Both the position numbers and the translations under genes were made by a program. Shown piece by piece: positions 35,747-41,865 of a stretch of 64,000 nucleotides of DNA; the first letter of the stretch is position 1; each line of letters starts with the position of its first letter. The stretch comes from Streptomyces sp. GESEQ-35 (GTDB lineage: Bacteria; Actinomycetota; Actinomycetes; Streptomycetales; Streptomycetaceae): positions 310,001-374,000 of the forward strand of contig NZ_JAFFSX010000005.1 of assembly GCF_017948485.1 (NCBI RefSeq). Reading direction: 5' to 3'. The notes under the pieces were generated by a model. It had not been told where the DNA came from. It searched no databases and was given only the letters and a program-made list of their open reading frames with translations.

Positions 35747-36322
35747 ATGGCTCCAGCCCCCACACCGACGTACAGCGCCATCACCCTGAACATCAACGGC
35801 GAGAAGCATCTGCTGTCCGTCGACCACCGCACCACCCTGCTCGACGCCCTGCGCGAGCGCCTTGATCTCACCGGCACCAAAAAGGGCTGTGACCAGGGAC
35901 AATGCGGTGCGTGTACCGTCCTGATCGACGGCCGCCGAGCCGTTTCGTGTCTGCAACTCGCCGTGGCCGCCGAGGAACGTGAGATCACCACCGTCGAAGG
36001 ACTGGCCGCAGGTGAACGGCTGCACCCTGTCCAGCAGGCGTTCCTCGACCTCGACGGCTACCAGTGCGGCTACTGCACGCCGGGCCAGATCTGCTCGGCC
36101 GTGGCGGTGATCGAGGAACACGCCGCCGGCTGGCCGAGCGCCGTCACCGACGACGTACGGCCCGAGGCGGGACCGCCGCCACTGACGGCCGATGAGATCC
36201 GCGAGCGGATGAGCGGCAATCTGTGCCGCTGCGGCGCGTACGTGTCGATCGTCCAGGCGGTCGCCCAGGCGGTCGCCCAGGCGGCCGCGGCGGACACGGA
36301 GACCACGGAGGCGGCGGCATGA
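35747..36322 (+). CDS. paoA: Molybdenum aldehyde oxidoreductase, 2Fe-2S subunit (PaoA/YagT-like)
   Basis: The 191-residue protein has both [2Fe-2S] domains of the xanthine oxidase family. A plant-type ferredoxin fold holds GCDQGQCGACTVLIDGRRAVSC, here given as two parts GCDQGQCGACTVL and RRAVSCLQL. A helical domain carries YQCGYCTPGQICSA and GNLCRCGAYVSIV. It passes electrons from the molybdenum site to FAD. The E. coli counterpart has a Tat signal; here the N-terminus (MAPAPTPTYSAITLNING) has none, so the enzyme is predicted to be cytoplasmic. GAAAGAAGG precedes the ATG. The 3' end contains three 12-base repeats. The stop overlaps the next start. Confidence 0.92.
   Translation: MAPAPTPTYSAITLNINGEKHLLSVDHRTTLLDALRERLDLTGTKKGCDQGQCGACTVLIDGRRAVSCLQLAVAAEEREITTVEGLAAGERLHPVQQAFLDLDGYQCGYCTPGQICSAVAVIEEHAAGWPSAVTDDVRPEAGPPPLTADEIRERMSGNLCRCGAYVSIVQAVAQAVAQAAAADTETTEAAA
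36253..36288 (+). repeat. Three tandem 12-base units at the 3' end of paoA
   Basis: CAGGCGGTCGCC is repeated at 36253 and 36265, with a variant at 36277, encoding QAVAQAVAQAAA. The unit keeps the frame and only lengthens the C-terminal helix. Confidence 0.8.
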
Positions 36323-37311
36323 GGGAGTTCGGATATCAGCGCGTGATCGATGTCTCCGGCGCCGTCGCGCTGCTCGACGCGGATCCGGACGCCCGCTTCC
36401 TGGGCGGTGGCACCAACCTCGTCGACCTGATGAAGACCGGCGTCGAGCGGCCCGCCCGGCTCGTCGACGTACGAGAACTGCCGCTGAACCGCATCGAGTT
36501 GACGCGCGAGGGAGCTCTGCGGATCGGCGCCACGGTCACCAACAGCGACCTCGCCGCCCACCCCGAAGTCCGGCGCCGCTACCCGGCGCTGACACAGGCG
36601 GTGCTGGCCGGCGCCTCCGGGCAGCTGCGCAACATGGCCACCGTCGGCGGGAATCTGCTCCAGCGCACCCGCTGCGGCTACTTCGCCGACGTGACCCAGC
36701 CGTGCAACAAGCGGGCCCCCGGCAGCGGTTGCCCCGCGATCGAGGGCGAGCACCACAACTCGGCGATCCTCGGCGCCTCCGACCACTGCGTGGCCGTACA
36801 CCCGTCGGACATGGGCGTGGCGCTGACCGCCTTCGACGCGGTCGTGTCGTACGAAACCGCCGACGGGCCCGGCGACCTGCCGCTCGCCGACTTCTATCTG
36901 CCGGTGGGTGACACCCCGCACCTGGAGACCGCCCTGCCGCAGGGCGCGCTGATCACCGGGGTCACTCTGCCGCCCGCGTCGGTCGCCGCCCACTCCCGCT
37001 ACCGCAAGGTGCGCGAGCGCGCCTCGTACGCCTTCGCGATCGGCTCGGTCGCCGCCGCGCTGGACGTCGAGGCCGGCGTCGTACGCGACGTGCGCCTGGC
37101 CCTCGGTGCGGTCGCGTCGCGGCCGTGGCGGGCCCGGGAGGCCGAGCGGGTACTGACCGGCGCACCGGCCGATGCCCGCACCTTCGAGGCCGCCGCGGAC
37201 GCCGAACTCGCCGCCGCGACACCGCTGCCGCACAACGGATACAAGGTGACCCTCATGCGCAACCTGATGGTGGCCGTGCTGACCGAACTCGCCCAGGAGA
37301 ACGTCCGATGA
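36319..37311 (+). CDS. paoB: Molybdenum aldehyde oxidoreductase, FAD subunit (PaoB/YagS-like)
   Basis: The 330-residue protein has the FAD-binding motifs LGGGTNLVDLMK and NMATVGGNLLQRTRC. The cysteine-rich insert RTRCGYFADVTQPCNKRAPG, then GSGCPAIEG and SDHCVAVHPSD, supplies the four cysteines that bind an additional [4Fe-4S] cluster in PaoB. This marks the PaoABC subgroup and not ordinary xanthine dehydrogenase. The ATG overlaps the paoA stop (ATGA) and the stop overlaps paoC the same way, so subunits are made in equal amounts. Confidence 0.92.
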   Translation: MREFGYQRVIDVSGAVALLDADPDARFLGGGTNLVDLMKTGVERPARLVDVRELPLNRIELTREGALRIGATVTNSDLAAHPEVRRRYPALTQAVLAGASGQLRNMATVGGNLLQRTRCGYFADVTQPCNKRAPGSGCPAIEGEHHNSAILGASDHCVAVHPSDMGVALTAFDAVVSYETADGPGDLPLADFYLPVGDTPHLETALPQGALITGVTLPPASVAAHSRYRKVRERASYAFAIGSVAAALDVEAGVVRDVRLALGAVASRPWRAREAERVLTGAPADARTFEAAADAELAAATPLPHNGYKVTLMRNLMVAVLTELAQENVR

Positions 37312-39434
37312 CCACCGTGACCCCCTTGAAAGGCTCCGTCGGCACCGCGCACAGCCGCGTGGAGGGACGCGACAAGGTCACCGGCGCCGCCCGCTACGCG
37401 GCAGAGATCCCCTTCGCCGAACTCGCCCACGGCTGGCTGGTGTTGTCCTCGATCGCCCGCGGCCGCATCCGGGCGATCGACACCGACGCCGTCCTGGCGA
37501 TGCCCGGCGTCCTCTCCGTCCTGCACCACGGGAACGCCCTGCACGTCGACACCGACTACGCGGGGTTCATGGGGATGGCGCCCGACCCGTCCATCGCGCT
37601 CTTCCAGCACGACCGGGTACCGCACGCGGGCTGGCCCGTGGCGCTGGTCGTCGCCCGCACCTCCGAGCAGGCGCGGGAGGCCGCCGAGGCGCTCGTCGTG
37701 GACTACGACCAGGAGCCGCACGACATCGCGTTCACCGAGGGGCGCCCGGACGCCTACCTTGCGACCGACACCCCGGTCGGCCCGGGGACGACGGCGAAGG
37801 GCGACCTGGAGGCCGAACTCGCCCGGTCCGCCGTCGTCGTGGACGCCGAGTACACCACGCCCGAGGAACACCACAACCCGATGGAGCCCCATGCGGCGAT
37901 GGCCCGCTGGGACGGCGGCCGCCTCGAAGTCGTCGACTCCAACCAGGGCGCCATCTGGGTCCAGGGCGAACTCGCGAACCTGTTCTCGCTCGACCCGGCC
38001 TCGGTGCGCGTGCGCTCCGAACACGTCGGCGGCGGCTTCGGGTCGAAGGGTGTCCGCGCCCACCAGGTGGCCGCCGTGATGGCCGCGACCGTCCTCCAGC
38101 GCCCGGTCCGAGTCGTCCTGACCCGCCGTCAGATGTTCTCGCTGGTCGGCTACCGCAGCCCCACGGCACAGCGCATCAGGCTCGGCGCCGAACCCGACGG
38201 ACGGCTGCGCGCACTCGAGCACCAGGCGCTGAACCAGTCCTCGACGGTCCACGAGTTCCTGGAGCCCAGCGCCATACCGGGACGCGTCCTGTACGACGCC
38301 CCGGCCCACCACACGGCCCACCGGATCGTACGGCTCGACGTGCCGACCCCGACCTTCATGCGCGCCCCGGGCGAGGCACCGGGGTCGTTCGCGCTGGAGT
38401 CGGCGCTCGACGAACTGGCCGAGAAGTGCGGCGTCGACCCGATCGACCTGCGTGTCCGCAACGAACCCGAGACCGGGCCCGTGTCCGGGCTGCCCTTCGC
38501 CGGCCGCGATCTGCTGGCCTGCTTCCGGGAAGGCGCCCGGCGCTTCGGCTGGGCGGACCGCGATCCGCGCCCCGGCGTGCGCCGCGACGGCCGCTGGCTG
38601 CTCGGCACCGGCACGGCCGCGTGCACCTTCCACGCGGGCGCCGTTCCGTCCACGGCGGCGCTGACCGCGGAGGCGGACGGCCGCTTCACGGTCCGGATCT
38701 CCGCGGCGGACATCGGCACCGGTGCCCGGACTGCCCTCACCCTGATCGCCGCCGACGCGCTGGAGGTGACGCCGGAGCGTGTCGACGTCCTGATCGGGAA
38801 CAGCGACTTCGGACCGGCGATGATCGCGGGCGGTTCCATGGGCACCACCTCCTGGGCCTGGGCGATCACGGCCGCGGCGGACGAACTGCGCGAGCGACTC
38901 GCCCCGGGCGCCGACATCCCGCCCGAGGGCATCACCGTCCGCTCGAACACCATGGAGGCCATCGCCGCCCTCCCGCAGAAGGAACGGCACTCCTACGGCG
39001 CCCACTTCGCCGAGGCCGCCGTCGACGTCGCCACCGGCGAGGTGCGTGTCCGCCGGATGCTCGGCATCTTCGCGGCGGGCCGGATCGTCAACCCGCTCAC
39101 CGCCCGCAACCAGTTCGTCGGCGGGATGACCTGGGGCATCTCCATGGCCCTGCACGAAGAGGCGGTCCGCGACCCGGCCTCGGGCGCCCATGTGGGCGCC
39201 GACCTCGCGGGCTACCACTTCGCGGCCAACGCCGACGTCCCGCACATCGAGGCGGACTGGCTGCCGGAGGACCCGGACGACCACGACCCCGTCCGCATCA
39301 AGGGCATCGGCGAGATCGGCATCGTGGGCGCCGCGGCGGCCGTCGCCAACGCCGTCTGGCACGCGACCGGCGTACGCCACCGCAACCTGCCGATCCGCCC
39401 CGACCGCGTGCTGCGGGCAGGCCGAGATGCTTGA
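37308..39434 (+). CDS. paoC: Molybdenum aldehyde oxidoreductase, molybdopterin subunit (PaoC/YagR-like)
   Basis: The 708-residue protein binds the molybdopterin cytosine dinucleotide cofactor. EHVGGGFGSKGVRAHQVAA and APGEAPGSFALESALDELA are cofactor segments, and GSMGTTSWAWA is another. The catalytic base is E669 in KGIGEIGIVGAAAAVANAVW. The family oxidises aldehydes or N-heterocycles with water as oxygen donor; the PaoABC-like gene set favours aromatic aldehydes. The preferred substrate cannot be read from sequence. The ATG overlaps the paoB stop, and the next gene starts 8 bases inside its 3' end. Confidence 0.93.
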   Translation: MTTVTPLKGSVGTAHSRVEGRDKVTGAARYAAEIPFAELAHGWLVLSSIARGRIRAIDTDAVLAMPGVLSVLHHGNALHVDTDYAGFMGMAPDPSIALFQHDRVPHAGWPVALVVARTSEQAREAAEALVVDYDQEPHDIAFTEGRPDAYLATDTPVGPGTTAKGDLEAELARSAVVVDAEYTTPEEHHNPMEPHAAMARWDGGRLEVVDSNQGAIWVQGELANLFSLDPASVRVRSEHVGGGFGSKGVRAHQVAAVMAATVLQRPVRVVLTRRQMFSLVGYRSPTAQRIRLGAEPDGRLRALEHQALNQSSTVHEFLEPSAIPGRVLYDAPAHHTAHRIVRLDVPTPTFMRAPGEAPGSFALESALDELAEKCGVDPIDLRVRNEPETGPVSGLPFAGRDLLACFREGARRFGWADRDPRPGVRRDGRWLLGTGTAACTFHAGAVPSTAALTAEADGRFTVRISAADIGTGARTALTLIAADALEVTPERVDVLIGNSDFGPAMIAGGSMGTTSWAWAITAAADELRERLAPGADIPPEGITVRSNTMEAIAALPQKERHSYGAHFAEAAVDVATGEVRVRRMLGIFAAGRIVNPLTARNQFVGGMTWGISMALHEEAVRDPASGAHVGADLAGYHFAANADVPHIEADWLPEDPDDHDPVRIKGIGEIGIVGAAAAVANAVWHATGVRHRNLPIRPDRVLRAGRDA

Positions 39435-40617
39435 CCTCGCCTCCGAGCTGACCCGGTGGGCCGACGAGGGCCGCGACTACGCCGTCGCCACGGTCGTGTC
39501 CGTCGGCGGCAGCGCACCCCGCCCGCCCGGCGCCGCCCTGGCGGTCGACAGCACAGGCACAGTGATCGGCTCGGTCTCCGGCGGCTGCGTGGAGGGCGCG
39601 GTCTACGACCTGTGCATGCAGGCCCTCGAAGACGGCGAGACGGTCGTCGAGCGCTTCGGCTACAGCGACGAGGACGCCTTCGCGGTAGGGCTGACATGCG
39701 GCGGCGTGATCGATGTCCTGGTCACGCCGATCACGCGGGATGCGCCGGACAGGCAGTTGTACGAGGCGGCACTGTCGGCGGCGGCGCAGGGGGAGCCGAC
39801 GGCGCTGGCCCGGGTGATAAGCGGACCGACCGAACTTGTAGGCAAGGCTGTGGCAGCGCCCCGAAAGGGGCGCGGGGAACTGCGCGACCAGCCACAGCCG
39901 ACCCGCACCCGACCCACAACCTTCCCCACGGATCGCATCACCGCCGAGACCCTAACCACCCTGACCACCGGAGGTACCCGCACGGTCGAAATCGGCGAGG
40001 ACGGATCAAACTGCCCCGGCGGCCTCACCCTCTTCATCGAGACCCGTGTCCCCCCACCCCGCATGATCGTCTTCGGCGCGATCGACTTCGCCGCCGCCCT
40101 CGTCCGCACCGGCAAGTTCCTCGGCCACCACGTCACCGTGTGCGACGCCCGCCCCGTCTTCGCCACCCGCGCCCGCTTCCCCGAGGCGGACGAGATCGTG
40201 GTCGACTGGCCGGACCGCTACCTCCGGAACACGGAGACCGACGCGCGCACGGTCCTGTGCGTGCTGACCCACGACGCCAAGTTCGACGTACCGCTGCTGG
40301 AGACGGCGCTGCGGCTGCCGGTCGCGTACGTCGGCGCGATGGGCTCCCGCCGCACGCACGCCGACCGTGAGCGGAGGCTGCGCGAAGTGGGGCTCACAGA
40401 GGGCGAGTTGGCACGGCTCCGGTCACCCATCGGCCTCGACCTCGGCGCCCGTACGCCGGAGGAGACGGCTCTCTCCATCGCGGCGGAGATCGTCGCGACC
40501 CGGCGGGGCGGGACGGGTGCACCGCTGACCGGCTCGGGGAGGCCGATTCACCGTCCCACAGTGATCACGACAGGTGAGGCGGCGCGGCTGCCGCGGGGCG
40601 CGAAGGCGGTGGTGTAG
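39427..40617 (+). CDS. XdhC/CoxI (PaoD)-type molybdoenzyme maturation factor with in-frame repeat insertion
   Basis: The 396-residue protein has the two XdhC halves. The N-terminal domain reads VVSVGGSAPRPPGAALAVDS and VSGGCVEGAVYDL. The C-terminal Rossmann domain reads PRMIVFGAIDFAAALVRTGK and GAMGSRRTHADRE. XdhC-type proteins bind the dinucleotide cofactor, promote sulphuration and insert it into the apo-enzyme. Between the halves a Streptomyces palindromic repeat (about 39850-39910) is translated in frame as APRKGRGELRDQPQPTRTRP, lengthening the linker by roughly 20 residues. Overlap with paoC puts it in the same operon. It ends 27 bases from the convergent DUF5997 gene. Confidence 0.88.
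   Translation: MLDLASELTRWADEGRDYAVATVVSVGGSAPRPPGAALAVDSTGTVIGSVSGGCVEGAVYDLCMQALEDGETVVERFGYSDEDAFAVGLTCGGVIDVLVTPITRDAPDRQLYEAALSAAAQGEPTALARVISGPTELVGKAVAAPRKGRGELRDQPQPTRTRPTTFPTDRITAETLTTLTTGGTRTVEIGEDGSNCPGGLTLFIETRVPPPRMIVFGAIDFAAALVRTGKFLGHHVTVCDARPVFATRARFPEADEIVVDWPDRYLRNTETDARTVLCVLTHDAKFDVPLLETALRLPVAYVGAMGSRRTHADRERRLREVGLTEGELARLRSPIGLDLGARTPEETALSIAAEIVATRRGGTGAPLTGSGRPIHRPTVITTGEAARLPRGAKAVV
39856..39893. repeat. Streptomyces palindromic repeat, copy 2 (inside the XdhC-like gene)
   Basis: GCGCCCC-GAAA-GGGGCGC heads a 38-base unit that equals the reverse complement of copy 1 except for one loop base. It lies in frame within coding sequence and encodes APRKGRGELRDQP. Confidence 0.85.
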
Positions 40618-40644
40618 CCGGACTCGCCGCCATGGACGTACGGC

Positions 40645-41040
40645 TCAGGCGCGCGGTCCGTCGGTCTGCTCGGCGTTCTTCTTCTTGATGCGGGCCGCTT
40701 CCTTGCGGACCTCGGCCTGGGTGGCGCGCTCCTTCTCCAGCCAGTCGGGCATGTCCTTTTTCAGGGACTCGATCTGCTCGGTGGTGAGGGGCTCCGTGAT
40801 CCCGCCGCGCCCCAGACCCGCGATGGACACGCCGAGCTTCGCCGCGACGACCGGACGCGGGTGCGGGCCGTTGGCACGCAGCTCCTCCAGCCACTGCGGC
40901 GGATCGGCCTGGAGCGCGTTCAGCTCGGCACGCGAGACGACACCCTCCTGGAACTCGGCGGGGGTGGCCTCAAGGTACACACCCAGCTTCTTCGCCGCGG
41001 TCGCGGGCTTCATCGTCTGGGCGGTCTGGTGCGACTTCAT
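40645..41040 (-). CDS. DUF5997-like small protein
   Basis: The 131-residue protein starts at ATG 41040 (MKSHQTAQTMKPATAAKKLG). It has two similar halves, each with a K-L-G-V segment (AAKKLGVYLEATPAEFQEGV and VAAKLGVSIAGLGRGGI) followed by an acidic helix with D/PxWLE, which suggests an internal duplication. The C-terminal third is a charged helix with lysine runs (RKEAARIKKKNAEQ). It recalls the actinobacterial DUF5997 family, for which I know no function. It is divergent from a LysR-ligand-domain gene, 58 bases apart. Confidence 0.75.
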   Translation of the reverse strand: MKSHQTAQTMKPATAAKKLGVYLEATPAEFQEGVVSRAELNALQADPPQWLEELRANGPHPRPVVAAKLGVSIAGLGRGGITEPLTTEQIESLKKDMPDWLEKERATQAEVRKEAARIKKKNAEQTDGPRA

Positions 41041-41098
41041 GCTGTCAAGACTAACGACCGGGCAGGAGACCTCCGACCACGCCGGGTAACCTGGCGGA

Positions 41099-41845
41099 GT
41101 GACAGGCTCGGAAAGTTCCCCCTCGTTCCGGCTGGCGTACGTCCCCGGGGTGACGCCCGCCAAGTGGGTGCGGATCTGGAACGAGCGCCTGCCCGACATC
41201 CCGCTGACCCTCGTCGCCGTACCGGCCGCGGACGCATCCGACGTCCTGCGCGGCGGCGACGCCGACGCGGGTTTCGTACGGCTCCCGGTGGACCGTACGT
41301 TCTTCAGCGCGATCCCCCTCTACACCGAGACGACGGTCGTCATGGTTCCCAAGGACCACCTGGTGACCGCGGCCGAGGAGGTGTCCGTCGAGGATCTCGC
41401 CGACGAGGTGCTGTTCCACCCCCTGGACGATGTCTTCGACTGGGAGCGCCCGCCCGGACGGCCCGCCGTCGAGCGGCCCGCCACCACGGAGGACGCCGTC
41501 GAGCTCGTGGCGGCGGGCGTCGGCCTGCTCGTCGTACCCCAGTCGCTCGCCCGTCTGCACCACCGCCGGGATCTGACCTATCGCACGGTCGTGGACGCCC
41601 CTCAGTCGAGCGTCGCCCTGTCCTGGCCCGAGGAGGCGACCACCGACCTGGTGGAGGACTTCATCGGCATCGTCCGCGGGCGGACGGTCAACAGTACGAG
41701 GGGCCGTACACAGCCCGCCGCTCAGCCTCAGCCGAAGGGCAAGCGCCCCGAGGCCGCCGCCGCGCGACGCAAGCCCAGCGGCGGCGCCAAGGGCACACGG
41801 GGCGCGAGGGACGCGAAGCGCGGCAAGCCCCGTCGCCGGTCCTAG
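41099..41845 (+). CDS. LysR substrate-binding-domain protein without HTH, with basic tail
   Basis: The 248-residue protein contains only the effector-binding half of a LysR-type regulator: FRLAYVPGVTPAKWVRIWNE, then IPLYTETTVVMVPKDHLV and VELVAAGVGLLVVPQSLARL. There is no N-terminal helix-turn-helix, and upstream sequence leaves no room for one. The last 50 residues are rich in lysine, arginine, proline and alanine (for example KPSGGAKGTRGARDAKRGKP), a disordered, possibly nucleic-acid-binding tail. GTG at 41099 is the start. It is divergent from the DUF5997-like gene. Confidence 0.82.
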   Translation: MTGSESSPSFRLAYVPGVTPAKWVRIWNERLPDIPLTLVAVPAADASDVLRGGDADAGFVRLPVDRTFFSAIPLYTETTVVMVPKDHLVTAAEEVSVEDLADEVLFHPLDDVFDWERPPGRPAVERPATTEDAVELVAAGVGLLVVPQSLARLHHRRDLTYRTVVDAPQSSVALSWPEEATTDLVEDFIGIVRGRTVNSTRGRTQPAAQPQPKGKRPEAAAARRKPSGGAKGTRGARDAKRGKPRRRS

Positions 41846-41865
41846 TCACCACCGGGTCAGCTTGA

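Noticed and set aside
36999..39380. A 793-codon open frame antisense to paoC
   Set aside because: Very high GC makes long antisense frames common. Its composition is Arg/Gly/Val-rich with no motif, while the plus strand encodes a full molybdoenzyme subunit.
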